This document shows positions 41,331 through 51,440 of a stretch of DNA of 64,000 nt, piece after piece. Numbering within the stretch: position 1 is the stretch's first letter; the number at the start of each line of letters is the position of its first letter. The translations under genes were made by a program, and so were the position numbers. Below the pieces are notes generated by a model. It did not search any database, was not told where the DNA came from, and saw only the letters and a program-made list of their open reading frames with translations. The stretch is from the NCBI RefSeq assembly GCF_029784135.1, contig NC_073744.1:12609929-12673928 (forward strand), given 5' to 3'. Source of the stretch: Toxorhynchites rutilus septentrionalis (lineage: Eukaryota; Arthropoda; Insecta; Diptera; Culicidae).

Positions 41331-41518
41331 TACAACAAAGTAGTCTAGTTTTTTTCACATTCATAGCAGTAAATTTCGAAACATTCAGGTACGACGAATG
41401 AAACGCATTTATGTCAAATGTAAATCAGTAAAAAAACATAGGCTTATCAAAAATGCTCAAAACTGAATTTTGAATTATTCATTTTCGTTCAATATGATGT
41501 GAAGACACTCTTCGAGCC
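41331..41518. other. Spacer between two DNA transposons
   Basis: AT-rich, no feature. Confidence 0.4.
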
Positions 41519-41526
41519 GTGTTCAT

Positions 41527-42737
41527 GAGGGTGCCAATGAAAATGGTCATCTCTAATTTCAAAAAGTTACCCCATAAAAAATGTTCACCTTCTCGAAAAA
41601 ACATCGTATGCCAAATATTAGCTCAATCGGGCTCAATGAAGAGTGGCGCAAAGCAGCCAAAGTTTAAGTTTTCAGAAAATCGAAGAATCATCCAAGGGGG
41701 GGGGGGAACAAAAAAAAATCGGGGTTTTCGAAAAAAAACTTTGGATGCCAAATGTCTTAAAATTGCATGAAACGTCGATACCTAGTGTCATCTCGAAAAA
41801 TTTTTTTTTGTCAAAAATCAACACTCTGGGACTTGGTTTTTTTTCGGAATACGAGACGAAACGCATGGTTTTAAGTGCCAATACAAATAGTTATCTGGAT
41901 TTTTCATTCGGAACTTGTTACTTTGCACGATAATACACCATATGCAAAATATTAGCTCATTCGAACTGCGAACTACAGTCGTTAATTATAAAAAAAAGCA
42001 AAGATCACCGAAAGTCGGGGTTTTCAAAAAAATGGTTGATGCTAAATGTCTTAAAATTGCATTACTAGTCAAGATTTAATGTCATCTCGAAAAAAATTTT
42101 TTTTTGGCACTTGGTCGTTTTTACGTCTGAATAGTCGATTTTTGTAAATTTTTTTTCGAAATAACTGTAAATCTCGACGTGTCATGGAATTCTAAGATTT
42201 TTGGCATCAAAAAAAAAGTTTGAAAACTCCGATTTCCGGTGATTTTTCGGTTTTCAGAAAACTCAAATTTTAACGACTGCAACACAAAAAAATTAAGTTC
42301 AAATGAGCTAATATTTTGCATGTGGTGTATTATCGTGCAAATCAACATTTCGCAACAAGTTCCGAATGAAAAATCGAGATAACTATTTTTATTGGCACTG
42401 AAAACCATATGTTTCATCTCGTATTCCGGAAAAAAAGTCTCAGAGTGTCGATTTTTGACAACAACAAAAATTTTCGAGATAACACTAGATCTCGACGTTT
42501 TGTACAATTTTAAGACATTTGGCAACAATTTTTTTTTTCGAAAACCCCGATTTCCTTTACTCCTTGGGTGATTTTTCGATTTTCAAAAAACTTAAACTTT
42601 GACCACTTTGCTCTCCCTTAAGTCCGATCAAGCTGATATTTGGCATAGGATGTTTTTTCGAGGTTGAGATCATTTTGTATAGGGTAACTTTCTGAAATTT
42701 AAGGGTCGATTTTTCCCATACATTCATTGGCACCCTA
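41527..42737 (+). mobile_element. hAT-like non-autonomous element, 1.2 kb, 8-bp target duplication
   Basis: The termini GAGGGTGCCAATGAAAATGG at 41527 and CATTCATTGGCACCCTA ending at 42737 are inverted. GTGTTCAT is duplicated exactly at 41519-41526 and 42738-42745. The interior consists of repeated blocks (CAAATATTAGCTCAATCG, GAAAATCGAAGAATCA, GTCATCTCGAAAAA) in both orientations, as if the 340-bp family unit had been multiplied. No transposase was seen. Confidence 0.75.
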
Positions 42738-42924
42738 GTGTTCATGTATCAACAGTCATCCGGCATCCCTGGATATGATTTTAATGTTTACATTTGATTC
42801 GCGACTACGAAGCTGAATTTGACTTGACAGCTTGTGTGCGTGAAGCGAATGTCAACAAAGAATTGCAAAAAAAAATGTGATTTTTAAACGCACCGTTTTT
42901 AACGTTTTTGCAGAAATTTTCGTA

Positions 42925-43479
42925 ATGGTGAGTATGTATCGAAAGAACTATCCTCTAGGATGCTAATTTAGTTAAATCACATAAATTTACTGCAGGGGAA
43001 AACGTTTTCTTACCGCATCCAAAGGACACTGTCTTTACTTGTGAAAAAGTAAACAAACTTTCAGGATACTAAATTTTAATGAAAATTAATAATTGTGTGC
43101 AAAATTTATCTTCCAAACGGTTGGAAAATGAGTTTTCCTTATGCAGTGAAAAAAACTTTGCCGTAGCTTAAGCTGAATTTAACTTATAAGTGTTTTTCTG
43201 TGACCTTGTTTCATGCATTATCAGGAGACATCAGTCGGAGAAAATGAAACCTGCTACGTGGCTGTGGAGTTTGCGAATGTGTTCGATTACGCTGCGGGTG
43301 GAAGCCGTTTAGTCGTCGAAGGCGAAAGAGTATTCAAAGCTGGACATATTTTAATAGTTGGTGTTGAAGAAGTTCACGATGAAGGCTTCAGTATTTTCTC
43401 GTCCTGCCTCCAGTCATCATCTCCAAGCTCGGAACCCCATACAATAAAAATTCGTACGAAAATCTCTTTTTCCAAATAG
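42925..43479 (+). CDS. Candidate small spliced gene in intron 20 (42925-42927 + 43225-43479)
   Basis: An ATG at 42925-42927 is followed at once by a strong donor (ATG|GTGAGTATG). A 297-bp intron ends at CATTATCAG (43224), and the phase-0 second exon is open to TAG at 43477-43479, giving 85 residues. The product begins ETSVGENETCYVAVEFANVF, is hydrophobic/acidic in the middle (FKAGHILIVGVEEVHDEGF) and Ser-rich and basic at the end. I do not recognise the family. AATAAA at 43443-43448 lies inside the coding part, about 30 bases before the stop. Composition is less AT-rich than the flanks, which favours a real or recently lost gene. It could also be a gene fragment carried by a transposon. Confidence 0.4.
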
Positions 43480-43565
43480 TTGTTTTCGTGTTCCTGTAAA
43501 GCTGGCATAGGGAAGTGCAAACACGTCATGGCTGTTTTGTGTCATTTGCTTAAGTATGTTTTATT

Positions 43566-43877
43566 TTATTTCTTTATTATTGCACATTTTGCACCAAGTT
43601 GGACTGCTTCACACTTTTTCAAAAGTGCGAAAATGTGAATGTGAATACTTGGAGAGTAGAAGTTCGACACGGTGAAATGGAGGCTACAAATACGGGAGGT
43701 TTTTGTAGGTTCTATCTTTAGCCGTAGTCGTTGGATCCAGTCTAGATACCGCGATTTGTCCCTTTTCGGAGGGAAGGCATGAAAAGAAATTCCGGGGCGA
43801 TATCTCTGCTTACATCCGGGGACGACACAAACAATACGGCTTTTGAATTTTGCAGATTGTTCGGAGTCAGCTTCAAG
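43566..43877 (-). CDS. THAP zinc-finger coding fragment
   Basis: Reading the - strand upward to the stop TAA at 43566-43568, the frame contains CVVPGCKQRYRPGISFHAFP, then SRYLDWIQRL, then TSRICSLHFTVSNFY. This is the C2CH pattern of a THAP domain: Cys-x4-Cys, Trp, Cys-x2-His followed by Phe. Upstream the frame is closed at 43878-43880 and no ATG precedes the finger, so the start must come from another exon or is lost. AATAAA motifs on the - strand overlap the stop. THAP domains occur in host DNA-binding proteins and P-element transposases; with so little sequence I cannot choose. It converges with the candidate gene ending at 43479. Confidence 0.55.
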   Translation of the reverse strand, partial: LEADSEQSAKFKSRIVCVVPGCKQRYRPGISFHAFPPKRDKSRYLDWIQRLRLKIEPTKTSRICSLHFTVSNFYSPSIHIHIFALLKKCEAVQLGAKCAIIKK

Positions 43878-43879
43878 CT

Positions 43880-44840
43880 AATTTCGCCCGACTTGCATGT
43901 TCTCCGGGCAATTTGCGCATCTTTTGACGTCCATATTTCACACGTTCTAAGGAAAATATTTTGAAAAATATTAGAGCACTGATTGAATAGAAGCCAGATC
44001 TTTGTATTTTAGGTATTTTATGAACACTAAGCGGATATTTTTATATCAAATTTCATTAATTCGGTTTACCTCTCTCGCAGGTAGATTGACAGAGGGTGTA
44101 CTTCAACGGCTTTTTTTCACTACTAAATGACAATAAATTTTGGTTCGGAGCATCGAAACAGCTAAGGAAAACTATTTTTCAACAATTTCCACTAATTGTA
44201 AGATAAACACGGTACAAGTTTTCGAGAAATCAGTATATTAATTACAGAGAAAATATGCAACGGTTTGTTTACATATTTTTCACTCACACGCGAAACTTTC
44301 ATAGGTGGCGACACCGTACCTTCGATGACGCGAATTGTGTTGTTTGCAAAAGGCCCATTTGAAAATCTGTAAAAATTTCCAATTACTGGAATGAATTTGA
44401 TGGTTGCAGTTGAGAACATACTTTGCTTATGCAATTCTGGTTTAGCCGTGAAGCAATTTAAAACAATTTACATCAACAATGTGTGTAAGGTGATATAAAA
44501 AAAACCTGATAACGACTGGACTGATTCTTCAGCGAGCGCGGCCGAATGGTCGAGTCAGACAAGCTACTCTTCTGTTTTTAGTCGAGCTCGGCTTCTGGAA
44601 TATGAAAACAAACGAGACGAGCGCTCGTATTCTCGTCTCGTCTTCTGGAATAGGGCCCTATCTTCAGAAATTTAATCTAAACGCGTTGGAGTCTCAGCCT
44701 GTGTGTTTGGGCACAGCCCTTCCAGACGGGAACCGCACCCTACATAATGCCAACAGGGCGACATCTGCCTCATACGATAAATCCGTAGTCAGACTCGTGT
44801 AAACCTAATAAATAGAAGCGTATTTTCATTTCGAACCATT
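43880..44840. other. End of intron 20, repeats
   Basis: No clear gene. The phrase GGCGACACCGTACCTTCGATG (44308) resembles GTCGACACCGTACCGTTGTC inside the MITE at 26730, so part is a related repeat. Around 44620-44660 GAGACGAG/CTCGTCTCGTC motifs resemble ones near 38605. Confidence 0.4.
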
Positions 44841-44853
44841 ACCCCTCTTTCAG

Positions 44854-45043
44854 CTGCACCGCTCGAATAACCACTTATCGTGGCACGAATCGCGGCAAAA
44901 TTGTGTTCCGGGGTGAACACAACCACGAGATCATCAAGGAACGCCGGAAAGCCGGTGTGCGGAAGAAATTACTAGAGGAACGGGATAAGGAGAAAATGAG
45001 GCGTAAAATAATGAAGCAGTTGGACATTGAGTACCTTGAATAA
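44854..45043 (+). CDS. mod(mdg4): FLYWCH module 20, second half-exon
   Basis: The acceptor CATTACCCCTCTTTCAG ends at 44853. One base completes the split codon, then Cys opens the second half: CTARITTYRGTN, GEHNHEI and KERRKAGVRKKLLEERDKEK, to TAA at 45041-45043. Joined to 35421-35562 it gives 109 residues with the junction Pro-Leu-Ser-Cys, the same form as modules 17 and 19. The stop is embedded in AATAAA (45039-45044). No other unpaired first half lies between, so the pairing is forced by order and phase. Confidence 0.78.
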
Positions 45044-45154
45044 ATCAGTTGCGAAACGATGTTGATTTGTTTTCATTTGATTTTCAGCTCGACTGTGGAT
45101 TTGCATTTAATTGTTTTACTGACGATGTTTTCTCTTCCACTTTTTTTTTTGTAG

Positions 45155-45456
45155 AGAACAACAGTCAAGATGTCGAGATTATGATTGTTGGTAAATCGCA
45201 TAAGCTATTCATTAGTGGATACAGTTTCACGAGAAAGGTTCTGAGGGAGAAATATACGATTTGGGAATGCTGTCAAGCCAAGCCCCTCGGCTGCAAAGCT
45301 GGCGCTACAACATTTCTGGATGGAGGCAAAGTTAGTGTAAGAGGGTGTCACAATCACCCGATAGTGTCGGAACGTCGAAAGCTTGGTCAGAGAAAAATTC
45401 TCATGGAACAGAGACGGTTGGAGCGGTTGAATCGAAAGCTCGGGAAAAAGAAATAG
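45155..45456 (+). CDS. mod(mdg4): FLYWCH module 21, unsplit terminal exon
   Basis: The acceptor CCACTTTTTTTTTTGTAG ends at 45154. AG precedes codon 45157, and TAG is at 45454-45456 (99 residues). The domain reads VGKSHKLFISGYSFTR, TIWECCQAKPLGCKAGA, GCHNHPI and SERRKLGQRKILMEQRR. The usual Cys-Lys-Ala-Arg has become Cys-Lys-Ala-Gly. The domain resembles the joined module 20 (shared CCQAKPL and ERRK-G), but the mid-domain intron is absent, so intron loss after duplication is likely. AATAAA is at 45465-45470. Confidence 0.83.
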
Positions 45457-45582
45457 AGGCTTTTAATAAACCTGGTTTTTTGATAAAAGTGCATATTTGT
45501 TTCGTAGTGTTCAAACATCAGTTTTAGGTATATGGCGTTGTTTTCAAAATTCGTACTAACAGAATTCTTTTCCGTATTTCAG

Positions 45583-45956
45583 ACTCGTTTGGCGAAACGA
45601 TTGATCCAAAGAATGACATTCAGTTCATTGTGGAAGGGCGCTGCCGGAAGCTGTACGTCAAGGGTCATTCGTACTTTCGTAAGCACGTTCTCAAAGGGTA
45701 CACTCAGTGGCGCTGCAATGAGTACAATGCGTACGGATGTTTGGCCAAAGTGAAAATTTTCCGCGACGGTACGCAGGTTATCCTCCAAGGCGTACACAAT
45801 CATCCGGTGAAGACCAAGATGCGCCGGGATGGTCAATTGCGGCGTTTGGTTACGGAGCGTAAGAAAATTGCCACCGAGAAGCGTCAACGGAGAGAACAGC
45901 AACGACGACAACGGTTGGAGCAAAAGTTAACCCAGAGTTGGGCAATGATTGACTGA
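45583..45956 (+). CDS. mod(mdg4): FLYWCH module 22, unsplit terminal exon with long basic helix
   Basis: The acceptor CTTTTCCGTATTTCAG ends at 45582. AC precedes codon 45585, and TGA is at 45954-45956 (123 residues). A leader of about 14 residues precedes IVEGRCRKLYVKGHSYFR, then TQWRCNEYNAYGCLAKV and VHNHPV. The tail of about 50 residues is highly charged and probably helical (RREQQRRQRLEQK). The unusual Cys-Leu-Ala-Lys replaces Cys-Lys-Ala-Arg. Two hexamers, AATAAA at 45958-45963 and 45969-45974, lie just after the stop. Confidence 0.83.
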
Positions 45957-46063
45957 GAATAAAAGCAGAATAAAAACAACAAATGCGGTGCTTTTTTCTA
46001 GCAAAATTACAAGTTGTTACCTCAAGTATTCCTTCTCTGATTAACATTGTTTTGCCATTCCAG

Positions 46064-46437
46064 ATCTCCCCAAACCATTGCTGGTACTGAGTAACAAAGG
46101 AACACTACAACTGTCGATTGGAGGACACGTTTTCGTCAAAAAATCAGTGAAAGACAAAAAGACTGAATGGATCTGTGCATTGTCAAAAACTTTGAAGTAA
46201 GTATTATAGAAAAACAACGATTAGATACCGAAAATAATTTATCATACCTCGGCTAGGTGCAACGTTCGGGCTATGACGGCGCGCACCGGCGACCGCCAAG
46301 GACTTTCGGTCCGAGGGGTACACAACCATGAGAGCACTGCGGGGCCACGTAAAAGTGAGGCGTTACGAACGATGATTGAGCAGCGCAAGCAAGATCGAGA
46401 AAAATTGAGACGTCGCTTGCCTACCGCCCGCGATTAG
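46064..46437 (+). CDS. mod(mdg4): FLYWCH module 23, split terminal exon (46064-46196 + 46257-46437)
   Basis: The acceptor TTGCCATTCCAG ends at 46063, with AT before codon 46066. The donor GAA|GTAAGT follows 46196. The second acceptor is ATACCTCGGCTAG (46256), a TAG acceptor with a weak pyrimidine tract; the intron is 60 bp. The 103-residue product reads LSNKGTLQLSIGGHVFVK, TEWICALSKTLKCNVRA, VHNHEST and a basic tail (RKQDREKLRRRLPTARD). Two Lys-rich stretches separate the first aromatic from Trp. AATAAA is at 46440-46445. Confidence 0.82.
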
Positions 46438-46599
46438 ATAATAAAACTTTTGGAAACGGATTCGACAAGGATTTTTCAATATGATTCCGGGATCAACTCT
46501 TATTCCAAACCATAAATTCATTTGTTTGCGGGCACTAATTTCTCTCTGTCGTATCGTGTGTTTCTCTATCGCATGCCTTGACACCATCGGATGCTAAAG

Positions 46600-46925
46600 T
46601 GAATTGTAGAGAGCCGCGGGTGGAGTACACAATCAGTAGCAGAGGGAGCCCGCTGCTATTGCTGGATGGGTTCATTTTCACCAGAGATAAAGTACGAAAC
46701 AGTGTTACCTCATGGCGCTGCTCTCAGCATCGTGCGTTGAGGTATGTGATCTACAATCTACTGTTAAAATTATTAACATTAACAACATTTCACAACTTAT
46801 TCCGTTTCAGTTGCAAAGCGCGTGCCAATGCCGTTCGTGATCGTAGCGGCCAGAAAAAAATTATTATAAAATATTCACACAATCATCCGCTCGTGATCGA
46901 GCGTAGAAAGAAAAGCTTACAATAA
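46600..46925 (+). CDS. mod(mdg4): FLYWCH module 24, split terminal exon (46600-46741 + 46811-46925)
   Basis: The domain frame reads ISSRGSPLLLLDGFIFTR, TSWRCSQHRALSCKARA and SHNHPLV, ending ERRKKSLQ at TAA 46923-46925 (inside AATAAA 46921-46926). The best acceptor in the common phase is GATGCTAAAG (46599) with TG before codon 46602; a weaker alternative is GTAGAG just inside. The donor TTGAG|GTATGT follows 46741 and the acceptor TTCCGTTTCAG ends at 46810. This 69-bp intron is a multiple of three without stops, so retention adds 23 hydrophobic residues (LLLKLLTLTTF) in frame. The tail is the shortest of the ERRK family. Confidence 0.78.
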
Positions 46926-46926
46926 A

Positions 46927-47061
46927 CAACATCGCTACCTCTGATACCTCAATGTAGCCTAGCTAAACCGATGCGATTACGTTATTTTTGAACAAAAACT
47001 AGAGGATTTTCAGGCACACATGCGCGCACTTAATCATACTACTTCTTTTGCATTCGCACAG
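46927..47061 (+). promoter_or_regulatory. Poly(A) region of module 24 and acceptor of module 25
   Basis: 135 bases separate the hexamer of module 24 from the CATTCGCACAG acceptor of module 25. No other feature was seen. Confidence 0.4.
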
Positions 47062-47188
47062 GTACCGTAACGTATACCGTGAGCCGCCGGGGAAGACGGC
47101 AAATTTGCTATCTGGGACACGTTTTCGAGATGGAGAAAGAGCGCCGAGGATCGACCAGTTGGCGATGCTGCCAGGCAAAGCCTCTCAA
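47062..47188 (+). CDS. mod(mdg4): FLYWCH module 25, first half-exon
   Basis: The acceptor TTTTGCATTCGCACAG ends at 47061, with GT before codon 47064. The exon encodes TVSRRGRRQICYLGHVFEM and TSWRCCQAKPL and ends at donor CTCAA|GTAAGT after 47188 in phase 2. The following bases contain no second half. The first compatible partner is at 59495-59648, 12.3 kb downstream, beyond a complete LTR retrotransposon. Shared CCQAKPL links it to modules 20 and 21. Confidence 0.78.
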
Positions 47189-47204
47189 GTAAGTTTTGTT
47201 TTGC

Positions 47205-47345
47205 TAGAGGAGCAATTCCACCTCAAATCAGCCGAAAAACAGCAAATTTTGACGGGGCCCTCTTCGACTTTGTTGAAACTTGGTACAGGTATGCTGGAAG
47301 CTACCTAAAATCATAATTTTCATTATCATATGACCAAACTACTTA
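47205..47345 (+). repeat. Left arm of diverged inverted repeat in intron 25
   Basis: Matches the reverse complement of about 59330-59460: GAAACTTGGTA near 47276, GCTACCTAAAATCATAATTT near 47300 and CATTATCATATGACCAA near 47320 have partners near 59412, 59385 and 59357. The arms start only about 20 bases from the donor and end about 35 bases from the acceptor, so they nearly frame the whole intron. Confidence 0.6.
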
Positions 47346-48429
47346 TTTTTACTTAGAATTTAATTTTTATCTATCATCTTTGTTTATTTTTTTTTCATGA
47401 TCAAATTTATCCTAATCTGTTCGTTTCTATTGCCATATAGAAATTCAATTTAAGGGTTTTTGTGCAAGCTAGAGAATTTAACTAAAACTAGAACTAATAC
47501 TAACATCAACAATTTACATCTTATAGCTTCTATGACAAAAAAAATTAGAATAACTCTTTTATAAAAGGGAATTCAGTGTTCCTACATCTGCTAGCAAGAC
47601 TATTCCTAAACATTTTATATTTCAGCTAACTCATAAGAACCAGCTACTCTTGTCCCATATGATATATTTAACGGATCTCGCGCCAACTCGACCAGATGTT
47701 GGTATGACCCTCTCAAAATTGAATGAAACTTTCTGGGCGTGAAGACCTTACCTAATTAAGCAACTTGTTTTCCGAAATTTTATCTAGACTAACATATGGG
47801 AAGAGCTAAATAAGTTTGACCATTTTTTTTATAAATTTTTTACGGCAAAAATCTTTTTTCAAATCCTACAATGAAAAAATCGATTTCAAAGACTAAAAGT
47901 CGACTTTCTCAAAATGGTCATCTCAGATTTTGATGAAATGGTAGATTATTGTTAGATAAAGATGAGTGCTACAACTCTTTCATACATCGCAACTTGTGCA
48001 TATTTAAGGCAAAAAAGTTTTTCTAACAAAAAATTTTTCATGAAATTCAAAATGAAATGGATTTTTGGTGGTCCTTGGGTGCTAAGGTACAGTTTTCAGC
48101 TTGTTTTTTTTAGTCAAATACAATATGTTTCAGCAACAACAGCTCTCAAACAATAACCATCTGCAAAAATCTCTTGATCGGTCGGATTTAGGTATCTCTT
48201 GAGAGTCACTGTAACTATGTTCATAAGAAATGGATTGTATAGATACCTAAAGGATAGCTCTGCAGTTGTTTGAAAATTACCAGTCGTGACCGGCAGCAAA
48301 AGTGGTGGAAAAGAAATATCATTATTTTGTTTCTGCGTAAACATCAGAATTCAACAATGAACAGTGTGACATCGTTTAGCAACATGAGTCAAGCCGTGAT
48401 CTTCAGGATTTGTAAGGATTACTGGGATT
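47346..48429. other. Intron 25 segment, no gene recognised
   Basis: AT-rich with no domain. An inverted pair (CAACAACAGCTCTCAAACAA near 48132; AGCTCTGCAGTTGTTTG near 48257) and GGTATCTCTTGAGAGT/GATACCTAAAGGATAG suggest a small palindromic element at about 48120-48275. Confidence 0.4.
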
Positions 48430-48840
48430 TGCACTATAAAATACCCTATGCAAAATATTAGCTCATTCCGACTATATTTGCTTTTGTCGCAGATATCAAC
48501 ATTCAAGTTTTCTGAAAATCGAAATATCATCCATGGGGGCGTAAAGTAAATTGGGGCTTTCAAAAAAAATCGATGCCAAATTTCTTAAAATCGCATGAAA
48601 CGTCGAGATTTATTGATATCTTAAAAAAAATCGTCAAAAATCACCTTTTCAGACGAAAAAAATGTGTGCCAAAGCCAAAAAGTCAATTTTTGACCAAAAC
48701 ATTTATTTCGAGATGACAGTAAATCTCGACGCTTCATGCAATTCTAAGACATTTTGACTTTTTTTTCTGAAAACTCCGACTCTGGGAGAGTCCCTTGGGC
48801 GATTTTTCGATTTTCAGAAAACTTAAATTTTGACATCTGA
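48430..48840. repeat. Partial copy of the hAT-like MITE family
   Basis: Contains ACCCTATGCAAAATATTAGC, GAAAATCGAAATATCATCC and later inverted GGCGATTTTTCGATTTTCAG, as in the 41527-42737 element. Termini were not found. Confidence 0.5.
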
Positions 48841-49003
48841 GACTGGTGGATCACACCATTGAGGAAATTGGCGGATTCCTTCGGTTGAAGGAGGCACTTT
48901 ACACTTTACACTTTAGGATTTCATTTCGATGCTTCTCTTACAAAGGTTGGATTTGGAATGGTGTATATGAGCAGGAATCGGTTTGTATGCACATGTATAT
49001 TTG

Positions 49004-49625
49004 TGTAGTATGATTTCAAACCCCGTTCCAAAGTCCATCTTAAAACTCCCAATATACAAATTATCCTTCTCCTCATAAGCAGTTGATTGTTTCAAAATAA
49101 ATGACTCATGCGTGGTCACTTCAATTTACGATTCCCACGAAACATTCCTCAAGCGCAACTGCATTATTTCGTTAATTGTTTTTCTCCCACATTCGTCCAT
49201 GCCAACATGCGCGGGCGATATGAATGCACCCTTACATCATGTCGCGCGCAGCTAAAGGCAATAAACCAGAAACCAAAACAAACCCAGTTCTATTCTGATT
49301 AAATACGCGACCGTACACAAAGTCGTCGTGACACTTTACGATTTCCCATGAAATCGATATGCGCGCTTATGAGCGCAGTAAGCAATTTTATTTCTTGACA
49401 CCATTCACATCGAACACTGCATTCGATTGATTGGCTATTCCCCTTTGAAATCGACTTGGCTCCTCCCAATGAAACTCTCCACAAACTGTTGGCTAAGTTA
49501 GCTTAAGACACATGTAACTAGCATTAAGACACTTCTGGTATGACACTCGACGCGGATGCACGCGTGGAGTGACGAGAAATGAATAAAACCTTTTTTGAAT
49601 AAAAGTATAAAGCAAATATAAGACA
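49004..49625 (+). repeat. Left LTR (622 bp)
   Basis: Begins TGTAGTATGATTTC and ends ATATAAGACA. An AATAAA lies near 49580 (AAATGAATAAAACC). I noticed only one difference from the right LTR (CTTCTGGTATG here, CTTCTTGTATG there), indicating a recent insertion. Confidence 0.88.
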
Positions 49626-49640
49626 TGGCGACCGTGAAAT
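49626..49640 (+). other. Primer-binding site of the LTR element
   Basis: TGGCGACCGTGAAAT directly abuts the left LTR; TGGCGACC(G) is complementary to a tRNA 3' end, probably tRNA-Arg (from memory of related elements). Confidence 0.55.
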
Positions 49641-50704
49641 TAAACCTGCAATCTTCGGAAGTGATTTATGTGAAGAATATTGAAAATAAGTACAAGGCCG
49701 CGTGTGATGAACAATATTGGTGATGTGAACAATATTATTGGCATTACAATATAAACTATATAATTACATGGCGAGTGGTAAACTTGAGTGCAATTACCGC
49801 CACAGCTCAATGGAAAAGCCAAAATAAAAGTATGAGAAGAAAAGTTAAGGAAAGGGAGAAAAATCCCCGAAGTTTGTGTAATCAACTTTAGCGCAGACTG
49901 AAAAAAAAAAAAATATATATGAAATATATATTTATTATGGACAACTGGACAAGCTTAAATAGTGAATATTAAGTGTCGTGCCAACAGGCGAGTGATAATT
50001 CGAACAGCAAACATTGGAACAATAGCGAAATCTAAACAAATAGTGCTGGGAGAAATTCAAAAAGTGTTACAAACAATGTGATCGGAAAAGTGCCAGAAAA
50101 GCGGTGTAATATAAATACTGACACTGAATAGGATGGAAACAAAATAAAAAAAAAACTCCTTACGAAAATAATTTCAATGAAGATCAAACCAAAAGTGCTG
50201 GGAGAAAATCAACAGAGACAACTTATTTTCCCATGTGAATAAAATGAAAAGTTAACCTTAATAAGGAGAAACAGCAAGAGCAGCAGCGGAAAGTGTAACG
50301 CGAAGATAAATGAACAGAAGCAGGAACATCGGAAGGCGAGACCATTGTCAGCAATAAAGAACTGACAGGCGGGACCAACAGAGAGCAGAAGGAGCTAAAT
50401 CTGGAATGAAACCGACGATATGAAGTAAGCAATTGAAACTGATGTATATCAAAATAAAACGTACAGCACTTATCGAACTGAACGCATAGGCTAGAATGAT
50501 TATAAGTTTCTTTATGAAGTGTTCGAATTACATACCCTCGGTTACAAAGTATTTATAAAAATTATTTCCAAATAATGAGTTTTGATAATAATATATTCGG
50601 AATAGAAACAATAAATTTCGATACATTTACCAATGACTATAATGTATAATGCATAATGAAAAACAATGCATGTAATTAATTGAATATGCTTCGAGAAAGT
50701 AGAA
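49641..50704. other. Untranslated leader of the LTR element
   Basis: About 1 kb of AT-rich and A-rich sequence between the primer-binding site and the first small ORF; no long frame was seen. Confidence 0.55.
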
Positions 50705-50941
50705 ATGGGCCTGTTTGACAAGAAAACTATTCAAAATACAGGAGACCCACAAGTAAATATCCTAAACCACGTGGAACAACACACTTTATTCCACGAAACG
50801 CAAGAGTTATTATTATGGATTATACTTGCGATTTTATTAATATTTGCTTTCATTAAACTATACAAGAATTATAAGCAGTGTGTACGTAAAGAAGCACTGA
50901 AAGCTGCACAGTCGGCACAAACTATGGCATCAATTGCCTAA
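50705..50941 (+). CDS. Small membrane-protein ORF of the LTR element
   Basis: A 78-codon frame starting ATG at 50705. A hydrophobic segment at about residues 35-53 (LLLWIILAILLIFAFI) is flanked by charged residues (KLYKNYKQCVRKE), predicting a single membrane span. Small ORFs upstream of gag are a feature of 412/mdg1-type elements; their function is unknown to me. The A/T-rich codon use matches the main ORF. Confidence 0.6.
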   Translation: MGLFDKKTIQNTGDPQVNILNHVEQHTLFHETQELLLWIILAILLIFAFIKLYKNYKQCVRKEALKAAQSAQTMASIA

Positions 50942-51083
50942 AGCTTTAGACTATATATGAATGGCCGCTAATAGAATAACTTAATATACAAAAATTACAG
51001 CAAAGAAATAATATCATAAGAAAATAATATAACGAAAATTATATATTATTTTTTTTTACCTCTACTTCAAAAATCTTATAAAA

Positions 51084-51347
51084 ATGATTAAAGACGATTT
51101 TGAAGATTTTCTGAAATTATTAGCCGATGTAAGCAAAGGAAAGGGCGAAGGAGCTTTCGCACCTGATATAGTAGTATTTGGAGAAAATACTAAACTCGAA
51201 TCGTATGAAGAATTACTAGACAGAATAGATGAATTACCCGGATGTGATCCGATTACGTGGCTAAAACTTCCCGGCCAGAAAGAGAGAAGACGACAAAGAT
51301 TGGCCGAAGCAAAAAGGAATAGAAGGCAAATGAAAAATAATCAATAA
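51084..51347 (+). CDS. Second small ORF of the LTR element
   Basis: An 87-codon frame, ATG at 51084, acidic in the first half (DDFEDFLKLLADVSKGKGEG) and strongly basic at the end (KERRRQRLAEAKRNRRQMK). No domain is recognised. It lies 142 bases after the first small ORF and 94 before the main ORF. Intact reading without stops suggests it is under constraint in the element. Confidence 0.55.
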   Translation: MIKDDFEDFLKLLADVSKGKGEGAFAPDIVVFGENTKLESYEELLDRIDELPGCDPITWLKLPGQKERRRQRLAEAKRNRRQMKNNQ

Positions 51348-51440
51348 AATAATATATATATTTTTTCGCAAATTTGTTCTTATCATTAGTCCGAAAAGAT
51401 AAAATTCTGAGAATTTATGAATAAAAATGAGTCTTCCTAA

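Noticed and set aside
44192..44434. 80-codon - strand frame with splice-like AG and GT around its middle
   Set aside because: Part of its DNA (GCGACACCGTACC...) matches a repeat inside the MITE at 26426-26808, so it is probably repeat-derived; no domain recognised.
49108..49302. 64-codon frame in each LTR (also 57014-57208)
   Set aside because: Lies entirely in the LTRs, has no domain, and is duplicated only because the LTRs are.
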